The position numbers were made by a program, and so were the translations under genes. 64,000 nucleotides of DNA. Origin: G965205725 sp965205725. GTDB taxonomy: Bacteria; Pseudomonadota; Gammaproteobacteria; Pseudomonadales; Halieaceae. Shown here piece by piece: positions 56,810 to 64,000 of the stretch. A model generated the notes under the pieces. The model was not told where the DNA came from. It saw nothing but the letters and a program-made list of their open reading frames with translations, and did not search any database. Location of the stretch: assembly GCA_965205725.1 (NCBI GenBank), contig OZ242189.1:372001-436000 (forward strand), read 5' to 3'. How positions within the stretch are numbered: the first letter of the stretch is position 1; every line of letters begins with the position of its first letter.

Positions 56810-57754
56810 TCAGTCCTGTTCACCTCTCTCGTTCATGCGGTCGTTCATGCGGTCGTTCGTGCGGTCGTTCGTTCGATAGTCGCCAAACTTTTCATCGCGC
56901 TCTTGCAGTGCATGGGTGAGCCTGGTGCCGCCCTGTGTAGCTGCAATAAAATCCTGGAAGCTTTTCTGATGTGTAGCCAGTGTGCAAATTTCAGTGCCCT
57001 GGCGCAGGCCATCACGTATGCCCATGACCTCCATTTGTCGATGAACCGCGCGTTTGTTCAGCGTGAGAATGTCGGCGGGTACCTGGGCTATACGCCGCGC
57101 CTTGTCCATCACTAACTGTTCTAGCTCGGCTGCGGCTGCGGCACCGCTGGCCCAACCGTATGCCACGGCCTCCAAACCACTCAGGGCATCACCAGTCAGC
57201 AGCATTTCCATAGCTTTGCGCATTCCAACCAGCCAGGGGTGGAATTGCATGTCGGGTACCCCAAAGCGCGCAGCGGGATAGCCAATTTGCGCATCTTCTG
57301 CCACATAAACCAGGTCGCAGCCGGTTGCGAGTTCGGTGCCCCCCGCCAGACAGTAGCCGTGAACCTGAGCGATCACAGGTTTGCTCAAGTCCCAAATACG
57401 CATCCAGCCCTCTACGACATGCCTGGGCCACTGGCCGTCACTGTTGGCTGTATGGAAGGGATAATGTGTGCCGATATTGCCGCCGCCTAAATCGTAGCCG
57501 GCCGAGAAGCAGGCACCCGCCCCGCGAACAATCATAACCCGCACGTCTGGGTCCTGGTCTGCGATGGTCAGGGCGTGCAGTACTTCACCGCGTAATTGGT
57601 GATTGAGAGCGTTGCGCTTTTCCGGGCGGTTCAGGGTGATGCGACGAATCCCCTCGGCGGGCTCGTCTATGAGCACGACCTGGTAACCATTTTCACCATA
57701 GTGGGTGGTGTTGCCGCTGCCCTGGGCGCCGTGGTTGTCGTCCTGGTCTGCCAT
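56810..57754 (-). CDS. Enoyl-CoA hydratase/isomerase (crotonase) family
   Basis: A 314-residue crotonase-fold protein. Oxyanion-hole segments are NRPEKRNALN and GACFSAGYDLGGG, with HGYCLAGGTELATGCDLVY in the core. An N-terminal tail of about 22 residues and a C-terminal tail of repeated NDRM/NDRT units, coded by a 12-base tandem repeat, are unusual. AGAGGAAA precedes the ATG. The reaction is probably acyl-CoA hydration or isomerisation; the substrate is unknown. Confidence 0.85.
   Translation of the reverse strand: MADQDDNHGAQGSGNTTHYGENGYQVVLIDEPAEGIRRITLNRPEKRNALNHQLRGEVLHALTIADQDPDVRVMIVRGAGACFSAGYDLGGGNIGTHYPFHTANSDGQWPRHVVEGWMRIWDLSKPVIAQVHGYCLAGGTELATGCDLVYVAEDAQIGYPAARFGVPDMQFHPWLVGMRKAMEMLLTGDALSGLEAVAYGWASGAAAAAELEQLVMDKARRIAQVPADILTLNKRAVHRQMEVMGIRDGLRQGTEICTLATHQKSFQDFIAATQGGTRLTHALQERDEKFGDYRTNDRTNDRMNDRMNERGEQD
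56831..56878. repeat. 12-bp tandem repeat in the crotonase 3' end
   Basis: GTTCATGCGGTC occurs twice perfectly, once with one change, then a decayed fourth copy. Twelve bases keep frame, so copy changes lengthen or shorten an Asn-Asp-Arg-Met tail without frameshift. Confidence 0.85.
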
Positions 57755-57847
57755 GTTGTACTTTCCTCTGGTGTCCTGTCACGTCGAGCGCAACAGACTA
57801 ATAAAAGGACCTTGCAGGCGCTATTCTCGCGGGATGAATAGCAGTAT

Positions 57848-57986
57848 GAGACCTTTGCACGAAAGCCATTTCACCTGCATGCTGCGTTAAAATCGTACTC
57901 AATCGGTCATTTATAAGCATAAACTCCCTCATTCCGTGCGTTTTTGCCTTGCCTGAAAGTGAAATCATCTTCCGTGCAAAGGTCTC
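57848..57986. mobile_element. 139-bp MITE, copy 2
   Basis: Same element as 37997-38135 in the opposite orientation and same length, flanked by a perfect 5-base duplication AGTAT. It lies in the 387-base gap between the crotonase start and the next plus-strand gene (57755-58141). I see nothing else there apart from the GAGGAG ribosome site at its right end. Confidence 0.92.
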
Positions 57987-58141
57987 AGTATAGCGAAAAT
58001 TTCTGGTTGAGCGCCTGGTTGAAACATCAGATTGACACACTTAACGGGATTGTCTTCGACCAGGATACGCCTGACAGAATAGACTGACACGCACTTGAAA
58101 TAGCCACAGTAGCGGTGCACACTTTACTGAGGAGAATGACT

Positions 58142-58456
58142 ATGACCCCTGAAATGTTAACCGTGCTCGGCATGACCGCCGCGATTCTTTTTACCCTCTG
58201 GCAGATGAACAATAGCCTGCGCCTGGAAATACGTGACGAATTCAAATCCGTGCGCGGAGAAATTGCCGGTCTGCGCACAGAGATGCAGGACGAGTTCAAA
58301 TCCGTGCGCGGAGAAATTGCCGGTCTGCGCACAGAAATGCAGGACGAATTTATCAGCGTTCGCGGCGACATAGGCAAATTGTCTGAGCGCATGGCCCGCG
58401 TGGAGGGCATGATAGATGGCTTACGCGAGGCAATCGCCGCCCGCGCTGCCGCCTGA
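58142..58456 (+). CDS. Small membrane-anchored coiled-coil protein
   Basis: A 104-residue protein with an N-terminal membrane helix (about residues 5-22) followed by a heptad-like helix. An 18-residue unit (DEFKSVRGEIAGLRTEMQ) is present twice almost identically and a third time in diverged form (DEFISVRGDIGKLSERMA); the first two are a 54-base tandem duplication. GAGGAG precedes the ATG. Function unknown; such proteins often form trimeric or dimeric stalks. A run of nine C follows the stop by five bases. Confidence 0.72.
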   Translation: MTPEMLTVLGMTAAILFTLWQMNNSLRLEIRDEFKSVRGEIAGLRTEMQDEFKSVRGEIAGLRTEMQDEFISVRGDIGKLSERMARVEGMIDGLREAIAARAAA

Positions 58457-58515
58457 CGCACCCCCCCCCTCAGCGCACAACTCAGTATCATCGCGTATTG
58501 GAAGAGGCTCTGGAT

Positions 58516-58941
58516 ATGTCCCACGAAATTTTGCAACAACGTGCGTCTCATCCTGCGAGGGATGCAGCTATCCGCTCGATAGAGGCGGTTCAAGCTGGCG
58601 ATAAACAAGCCTGGCTGGCAAATTTCAATACAGATGCATCAGTGGAGGATCCTGTTGGTATTTCTCCCATGGACCCGGAGGGGAAAGGCTATCATGGCAT
58701 CGCTGCAATCGAAGCCTTTTGGGATAACTTTATCGGCCTTGGCAACGTGCGGTTTCATATTCGCGAGAGTTTCGCCTGCGGTAACGAGTGTGCCAATGTC
58801 GGTACTATTACAACGCGTTCAGCAGAGGGTGGGGTAGGCCGTTGTGAGCTGGTAATGGTGTATAAGGTTGACGGTGAAGGCAAGGTTCTGTCGCTGCGTG
58901 CATTCTGGGAAGTCGATGAATTGATGGCCGATTTTTTCTAG
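58516..58941 (+). CDS. SnoaL-like/ketosteroid isomerase-fold protein
   Basis: A 141-residue NTF2-fold protein: AIRSIEAVQAGDKQAWLANF, then DASVEDPVG, and strands ending VLSLRAFWEVDEL, matching SnoaL-like isomerase domains. The ATG at 58516 follows GGAAGAGG; TTG 58498 is in frame but lies within that site. It probably acts on a small cyclic or steroid-like compound, consistent with the nearby catabolic genes (inference). Confidence 0.78.
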   Translation: MSHEILQQRASHPARDAAIRSIEAVQAGDKQAWLANFNTDASVEDPVGISPMDPEGKGYHGIAAIEAFWDNFIGLGNVRFHIRESFACGNECANVGTITTRSAEGGVGRCELVMVYKVDGEGKVLSLRAFWEVDELMADFF

Positions 58942-59040
58942 GAGCCTGTCGAGCCTAACCACAGTAGAACTTAACCACAGTAGAACTTAACCACAGTAGA
59001 ACTTAACCGCAGTAGAACAGTCCTGAGTCCGACAGGCTCT
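58942..59040. repeat. REP-like palindrome expanded by a 16-bp tandem repeat
   Basis: GAGCCTGTCG directly after the preceding stop codon is answered by CGACAGGCTC at about 59028-59037, a perfect 10-base inverted repeat. Between them TAACCACAGTAGAACT is tandemly repeated four times (58956-59019, the last with changes). The core is the inverted form of the element at 46691. Confidence 0.85.
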
Positions 59041-59239
59041 TGGCATGACCCACGCCTCTATCTCCGCGCAGGCTCTTTGCAGGTCTGCTGACTTGCGCAA
59101 TTTCAACAGAAGTATCCAGACGAGCTTCCAACTTGATTACCCGATCACTCATGCTTGCAAGCGTGTTTTGCAACCTGGCATTTGCCGCGTTTAAGCGCTC
59201 CACCGAATCAGTCGACTTAACAGTGTCTCTCGCTCTCAA
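59003..59239 (-). CDS. Possible small coiled-coil protein
   Basis: A 78-residue frame starting at TTG 59239, seven bases past the DUF3604 gene's stop, with a heptad-like helix (SVERLNAANARLQNTLASM, ending near SVEIAQ). Its last 15 codons run into the repeat at 58942-59040, so either the end was captured by the repeat or the frame is accidental. Start and reality are uncertain. Confidence 0.35.
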   Translation of the reverse strand: MRARDTVKSTDSVERLNAANARLQNTLASMSDRVIKLEARLDTSVEIAQVSRPAKSLRGDRGVGHAKSLSDSGLFYCG

Positions 59240-59245
59240 TAGTCT

Positions 59246-61087
59246 TCATGGTGTGTACCAAATGGGTGAGGAATAGGCCCGGTCCTGCACGCTAAGCTGT
59301 GCCTCTGGCGCAACCTGCACGCCGAGCCTTGCGCGGTCGTAGGCGGGCCAGCGAGGTGTGGGTATTTCTATCACTCTAACGTAGTAGAAGCTCTGCTCAT
59401 TGGCGTTGAAATCGGGATCCTGCCAATAGGCGCCAAGTTGAGGTTCACCGATGCTATTGCCATAGCGGGCTGATTGTTCGTTGACGGTTGAGGGAGTCTT
59501 GCGAAAGCGGCCACCCCTGTCGGCCTCGGCTACATCGTACACTTTCTCATGCAGCTCGCCGCGCTTGTCCAGCCAGCCCTTGACGATTTGAACACGGTCG
59601 AGATTGGCCCCATTGGGGTCCTTCAGGGCCATCACCAAAAACGCTGGAATCCGGGCGGTCTGCTCTGGTAAATCAGCGCCCATCGGTACGCCTTTTGCGT
59701 AACCCAGGCTCGCATAATCTGGCGCAAAGATATCGTCCTCCTGAAAATCCCAGCCGCCGAAAAATCTAAGTGCAATGCGGGAACCGGTAGTGGCATACAC
59801 CTCTTTGCGCTGCATGGCATCGAATATATCTGCGCGGGTGTTGTCGCGTGCCCAAACGGCAGCATAACCAGACGCAGCGTACTCCCAGGGGAAAAACATT
59901 GCGTGGCTGTTTTGGTTGTTGCCCATGATGGCGTCGGCTTGCGCGGTGCGGCTGCTGCCGGGTTCTACCATGCTGGCCTTGCCCCAGAAATTGTCTTCCT
60001 GCGCAGTTGCCAGAGAAGTGTGTGAGTCGGTGCTCCCGATCATGCCGAATTTGTAGGGGTTGGCGCTAATGCGCTGTTGTTCCAGCAGGCCGTTCTTGAG
60101 GGTGGAGCGCGCATATTCAAACTTCAACATAGGCTGCTCCTTGTTGTCTCCCTCCATGGCGCCAAAGTTACCAAAGTCCCAGGTCTCGAAGTCAGCATAC
60201 GGATCTTGCGGGGAGAGATAGGGGTGTGTTTCACCGTCTCCTTTGATCTGCGTAACCTCCATAATCGGCTCCCAGCGAATGCGATTTTTTGCGTATTCCT
60301 CGCTGAAGCTTTGCCCACTGGAGTCAGTCAATGCGTACATGCGACCGTTACTGATATTGCCGTTGTGTGGAATCGCCAGAGCGCGACCGCCAGTGCTGTC
60401 TTCATAGTCGGCAAGGAACTGCCAGAGCTGTTCCGGTTGCTCACTGTCAAAGGACGAGAATGGTAATACGGTACCGGTTTTTTCCGCACCGTCCGCAAAA
60501 ACCACCACCCGGTGTAAATTGTCTCCAGCGGGCATAGAGCTCCACTCGTAGCCAATCAGTGCTGTGAAATGTCCGGGTTTGTTGTATTCGTCGGCCAGGC
60601 GAACGGATTCCAGCCATACGCTGCGCTCAATTTCTTCATTGTCAATCATTGGAGTATTGTTGGAGGTGGAGTTCAATAACTCCATCATCAGCGCCTGCGA
60701 ACCATTATCCCCATTGAGAATGCTGTAGAGCCGATGCCCATCCGGGTCGTCGAGAATTGCAGGATCACTTGCGCGAAGCTTCAGCATGATACCCATGTGC
60801 TCGGCATGGTCGGATACCACCAAAAAATCCAGCGGAGCTTCTAATCGAACCGGCATGCCATTGTTGGCAACGACTTCCTCACCCAGGGCAAAACGATAGG
60901 CACTTGCAGGCGCAAGGCCGGTATTGCCCATGGTGTTGGCGTCGAGGCTGAATGAGGTGTGGAGATGCGTATCCCCCCAATACAAATGCCGCGGATAATT
61001 ATCGCCGACGTGTGGGGAGTAATTGTCGGCCACGGCAATATTGAGCAGACAACCGAGCAAGAGTGCAGTACTGATAATTTTATTCAC
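59246..61087 (-). CDS. DUF3604 exported protein
   Basis: A 613-residue protein of the uncharacterised DUF3604 family. The signal peptide ends near AVA-DN (residue 20). The N-terminal motif YWGDTHLHTSFSLDA and later VVSDHAEHMG and GSTDSHTSLA contain clustered His/Asp as in PHP-type metal-dependent hydrolases, so a periplasmic hydrolase is plausible. The start is GTG 61085-61087 with a weak ribosome site. It is divergent from the flavoprotein gene, sharing a 107-base promoter gap. Confidence 0.85.
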   Translation of the reverse strand: MNKIISTALLLGCLLNIAVADNYSPHVGDNYPRHLYWGDTHLHTSFSLDANTMGNTGLAPASAYRFALGEEVVANNGMPVRLEAPLDFLVVSDHAEHMGIMLKLRASDPAILDDPDGHRLYSILNGDNGSQALMMELLNSTSNNTPMIDNEEIERSVWLESVRLADEYNKPGHFTALIGYEWSSMPAGDNLHRVVVFADGAEKTGTVLPFSSFDSEQPEQLWQFLADYEDSTGGRALAIPHNGNISNGRMYALTDSSGQSFSEEYAKNRIRWEPIMEVTQIKGDGETHPYLSPQDPYADFETWDFGNFGAMEGDNKEQPMLKFEYARSTLKNGLLEQQRISANPYKFGMIGSTDSHTSLATAQEDNFWGKASMVEPGSSRTAQADAIMGNNQNSHAMFFPWEYAASGYAAVWARDNTRADIFDAMQRKEVYATTGSRIALRFFGGWDFQEDDIFAPDYASLGYAKGVPMGADLPEQTARIPAFLVMALKDPNGANLDRVQIVKGWLDKRGELHEKVYDVAEADRGGRFRKTPSTVNEQSARYGNSIGEPQLGAYWQDPDFNANEQSFYYVRVIEIPTPRWPAYDRARLGVQVAPEAQLSVQDRAYSSPIWYTP

Positions 61088-61194
61088 AGGCTTCTAGTTT
61101 AGCTATTGCGACTACCTAACTTAAAACCAGTTTGGCCCAGATGAAAAGCGCTAACTGGCTTTGCCTTTTGCCTGAGAACTTTTAGTCTGGTTTG

Positions 61195-62934
61195 ATGAAC
61201 CATAAAAATAGAATAAGCCGTCGCAACCTGATGCTTGCAGGCGGCGCAGGTCTCGCCGCAGGCGCCACTGCCAGTTTGTCTGGCGAGTCGGTCAGGCATT
61301 GGGATGCGGAGGTGGATGCGCTGGTTTGCGGCTCGGGAGCAGCGGGTGGTACGGCAGCTATATATGCCTGCAAAGCTGGTATGCAGGTGATGGTGGTCGA
61401 AAAGGGGGCGGCCTGGGGTGGGACGACTGCGAAATCCGGTAGCCACATCTGGATTCCCAATAACTTTGAGTTGCGCAGTCAAGGCATTCATGACGACCGC
61501 CGTTCAGCGTTGGAATACATGGCACACTACTCCTATCCACACCTTTTTAATATTGAGGATGCACGCCTGGGGCTGGATGAGAATACCTACGAGTTGCTGG
61601 CGGCGTTTTATGATCACGGCCATGTCATGCTCGATCAGATGATGGAGTGGGGCGCGTTCAGGTTTCGCAGTGCAAAAATATGGGCTACCGGTGAGCCCAC
61701 CCCGGATTACTTCGACCACTCACCCTACAACAAGATACCCCGAGGGCGAGGGCTGGAACCGGTTGAAACGGATGGGCGTTTTGCTGGTGGCAAGGGCGTG
61801 GTGGCTGGTATGCGTGGCTTATTGGAAGCCATGGCTTGCGATATTCGTATGCGCCATCGGGCGCAGGAGCTGATTACTGACGAGAGCAACGCGGTCATTG
61901 GTGCGGTTGTTGAAAACACTGCGGGCCGGGCGATTAGTGTGCGCGCCCGCTGCGGTGTGATTTTTGCCAGCGGCTGTTATAGCCACAATCAAACCTATTT
62001 GCGCCAGTATCAAATGAACCCCGTTATGGGAACCTGCGCTGTGCCTACGAATGAGGGTGATTTTATTCGTATTGCGGGCGCGGTGGGTGCGCAAATGTCG
62101 AACATGTCCGGGGCCTGGCGCGGCCAGGTAGTGCTGGAGGATGCCATTCGCTATGCGGCAGTGCCAGCGGCAGTGTATTGGCCGCCCGGCGACAGTATGC
62201 TGCTGGTGAATCGTTATGGCGTCCGTTGTGTCAACGAGAAACGCGCCTACAATGATCGCGTTCGCCAGTTGTATCACTACGATGCGACCGAAGCAGAATA
62301 CCCACACTTGCTGACCTACATGATTTACGACCGGCGGGCCATCGAGCTGCGTGCATCTAACTATCCGATTCCACCTATTGCCGAGGCGGCAGAATCTACC
62401 GTTGTCGGCAATACCCTGTCAGAGTTGGCTGGTAGACTTTCCGCCCGATTACACAGTATTCGCACGCAGACCGGTGGTCAGACTCTTGCGGCGGATTTTG
62501 CCGAGCAACTTTCCGCCAGTGTGGTTCGCTTTAACCGTATGGCCGAACAGGGCGTGGACGAAGATTTTGGTCGCGGTGAGCATGCTGAGGATAGAGCCTG
62601 GGGCGCTTATACGCCGCCGCATGAAGGTACTGAATGGCCCAGGCAAAGCGACAAAAATCCAACGATGTATCCTTTGCAACCCGCAGGGCCTTACTACGCA
62701 GTAATTTTGGCGCCAGGATTGCTGGGTACAAATGGCGGCCCCAAAGTAAACCAGTATACGCAGGTGCTGGACTATCGCGAGCAGCCGATTCAGGGGCTCT
62801 ATGCGGCGGGCAATTGCATGGCCCACCCTGCGGGCAACGCCTACTGGGCGGCGGGTGCGACCATTGGTTCGGCCATGACCTATGGCAAAATCGCCGGTGA
62901 GCGCGCCGCACTGGCAACGGCAGTTCAGGCGTGA
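61195..62934 (+). CDS. Tat-exported FAD-dependent dehydrogenase
   Basis: A 579-residue flavoprotein of the fumarate reductase/3-ketosteroid dehydrogenase superfamily. The N terminus has a twin-arginine signal (SRRNLMLAGGAGLAAGA); the FAD loop ALVCGSGAAGGTAAI follows, then MVVEKGAAWGGTTAKSGSHIW. The C-terminal GLYAAGNCMAHPAGNAYWAAGATIG closes the flavin site. Export and the following cytochrome gene suggest a periplasmic dehydrogenase passing electrons to cytochrome c. Start ATG 61195. Substrate unknown; steroids or enoates are candidates. Confidence 0.85.
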   Translation: MNHKNRISRRNLMLAGGAGLAAGATASLSGESVRHWDAEVDALVCGSGAAGGTAAIYACKAGMQVMVVEKGAAWGGTTAKSGSHIWIPNNFELRSQGIHDDRRSALEYMAHYSYPHLFNIEDARLGLDENTYELLAAFYDHGHVMLDQMMEWGAFRFRSAKIWATGEPTPDYFDHSPYNKIPRGRGLEPVETDGRFAGGKGVVAGMRGLLEAMACDIRMRHRAQELITDESNAVIGAVVENTAGRAISVRARCGVIFASGCYSHNQTYLRQYQMNPVMGTCAVPTNEGDFIRIAGAVGAQMSNMSGAWRGQVVLEDAIRYAAVPAAVYWPPGDSMLLVNRYGVRCVNEKRAYNDRVRQLYHYDATEAEYPHLLTYMIYDRRAIELRASNYPIPPIAEAAESTVVGNTLSELAGRLSARLHSIRTQTGGQTLAADFAEQLSASVVRFNRMAEQGVDEDFGRGEHAEDRAWGAYTPPHEGTEWPRQSDKNPTMYPLQPAGPYYAVILAPGLLGTNGGPKVNQYTQVLDYREQPIQGLYAAGNCMAHPAGNAYWAAGATIGSAMTYGKIAGERAALATAVQA

Positions 62935-63314
62935 AGCGCTTGTCTGTCTCGTTAGTATTGTGTCTGCTGACGGCGTTGACACAGGCTTGTGAAACGGTCA
63001 GTTTTTCCAAACAGGTGCTTCCCGTATTGATGCGCGAATGCGCCTACTGTCATATGCGAGAAGACCGCCACGGCTACCTCGTGGTAGAGGGAACGCAGAG
63101 CTGGGCAAATCTGGTGGGGGTACCTGCCTTTCAATTGCCAGAGATGAGCCGGGTGCAAGCGGGGCGGCCGCAGCAGAGCTACCTCTGGCTCAAACTGACC
63201 GGTCAGCATATTCAGGCTGGCGGTCGCGGCTGGCGCATGCCGTTTCATCCGCTCCGAAATGAGGATATGAATCTGATTTTTCAGTGGATAGAGCAGGGCG
63301 CTGCCGACAACTAG
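62931..63314 (+). CDS. Small c-type cytochrome
   Basis: A 127-residue exported protein. Signal peptide residues 1-19; a single haem-binding motif CAYCH at 37-41. The stretch FSKQVLPVLMRECAYCH resembles the cytochromes fused to large oxidoreductases in other bacteria. A Met near the C terminus (WRMPFHPL) may be the sixth ligand. GTG start overlapping the flavoprotein stop (GTGA), so they are co-translated: likely electron acceptor subunit. Its stop codon overlaps the end of the IS630 element. Confidence 0.82.
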   Translation: MKRLSVSLVLCLLTALTQACETVSFSKQVLPVLMRECAYCHMREDRHGYLVVEGTQSWANLVGVPAFQLPEMSRVQAGRPQQSYLWLKLTGQHIQAGGRGWRMPFHPLRNEDMNLIFQWIEQGAADN

Positions 63315-64000
63315 TGTCCTGTCCGATTAATTCGTTTAAGTACGCTATTCACTGATTCAATAATCTCATCAGCTGATTTTGTCCATCGAAATGGCTTCGG
63401 TTCTTCATTATGAAGATCGAGATATTCACGTATCGCTTTTTCAAGAGCAGGCACCGAACGGTGCGTCCCCCGTCGTAACTGATGCTCTGTGAGTGTCGCA
63501 AAAAAACGCTCCACCAGATTCATCCACGAGCTGTACGTTGGCGTGAAATGGCAATGAAATCTCGGGTGACGTAATAGCCAATTCTTTACCTTCGCAGTCT
63601 TATGGGTGCCGTAGTTATCCAGGATTAGATGGACATCCAGGTTGGCCGGTACCTGGCAATCAATGTGTCGCAAAAAACTAATAAATTCGATGCTTCTGTG
63701 GCGACGCTTGAGCTTACCAATCACTCTGCCTGTGGCAATATCCAAGGCCGCAAATAGCGTAGTGGTGCCGTACCGCCGATAGTCGTGGGTATGGCTTTCT
63801 GGCGAGCCGTAATTCATAGGCAAAGAAGGTTGTGTGCGATCCAGCGCCTGTATTTGGCTTTTCTCGTCTACACATAAAACCAGGGCTTTATCGGGTGGAT
63901 CGAGGTACAGCCCAACAATGTCCCTCACTTTTTCAATAAAGTGGGGGTCAGTAGATAGCTTGAAGCTGTGCGATAGATGGGGTTTGAGGCCGAATGCCCG
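63311..64000 (-). mobile_element. IS630-family transposase (partial, cut by window edge)
   Basis: The frame is open from its stop at 63311-63313 to the right edge, giving 229 residues of the catalytic part. DDE residues are in VLCVDEKSQ, LILDNYGTHK and WMNLVERFF, typical of IS630/Tc1-mariner transposases. The N-terminal DNA-binding part lies beyond the window. The element end probably coincides with about 63313, in a TA of the cytochrome stop codon, as TA is this family's target. Confidence 0.9.

Noticed and set aside
57798..58040. Minus-strand frame through MITE copy 2
   Set aside because: Its coding part is the MITE itself; flanks show no start signal. The same peptide appears from copy 1, so it reflects the element, not a gene.
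58027..58608. Minus-strand 193-codon frame opposite the coiled-coil gene
   Set aside because: It mirrors the 54-bp duplication and lies antisense to two better-supported genes with ribosome sites.
1..64000. tRNA, rRNA and known riboswitches
   Set aside because: I looked for cloverleaf ends with CCA, rRNA-conserved stretches and lysine or other riboswitch-like leaders before the dap genes and saw none I could support; a covariance-model search was not possible.

Overview
The window looks like the chromosome of a free-living, probably marine gammaproteobacterium. A Cellvibrionales-type genome (Halieaceae or Spongiibacteraceae) would fit; this is inferred from gene order and the abundance of acyl-CoA and SDR genes, with no marker gene to prove it. 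Coding density is high, start codons are often GTG or TTG, and adjacent genes frequently overlap by 1-14 bases.

Layout. (1) 1-14863: the distal division and cell wall (dcw) cluster, mraY(end)-murD-ftsW-murG-murC-ddlB-ftsQ-ftsA-ftsZ, then an M23 (LytM) peptidase, secA, argJ and a MutT-type Nudix gene. lpxC, usual between ftsZ and secA, is not there. (2) 14856-18971: a secreted DUF4214-cyclophilin fusion, the GspA/GspB pair that assembles type II secretion, and a formyltransferase-like gene. (3) 18962-33720: a repeat-bounded island. It holds 33 perfect copies of a 7-bp unit immediately upstream of a 12.5-kb gene for a 4185-residue DUF4214/Ig-like protein, with about 1.6 kb of nested repeats downstream. 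(4) 33839-39111: a small secreted protein, a DUF3806 protein, dapA-bamC, a metallo-beta-lactamase-fold hydrolase, an LRR lipoprotein invaded in frame by a 139-bp MITE, and rsmJ. (5) 39139-49692: a Na+/H+ antiporter coupled to an FMN glutamate-synthase-like protein, an SDR, dapE-dapD, a 17-unit tandem array, a thiolase, a quinol-monooxygenase-like protein, a frameshifted acyl-CoA ligase and two small genes. (6) 50048-57754: beta-alanine-type transaminase, inorganic pyrophosphatase, acyl-CoA carboxyltransferase, alcohol dehydrogenase, acyl-CoA dehydrogenase and crotonase. (7) 57848-64000: a second MITE copy, small proteins, a DUF3604 protein, a Tat-exported flavoprotein with a c-type cytochrome, and an IS630-family transposase cut by the window edge.

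How they work together. Region 1 makes lipid II and the Z ring. dapA, dapD and dapE supply diaminopimelate for the same wall. Regions 5-7 look like catabolism of fatty, branched or cyclic acyl compounds. The most unusual part is region 3: a giant repetitive, probably surface or secreted protein with nine copies of a domain I do not recognise, behind a heptanucleotide array resembling the phase-variable promoters of known adhesins. The window also has many other short tandem repeats, a 139-bp MITE that keeps reading frames open, and a short palindromic repeat that sits directly after stop codons.
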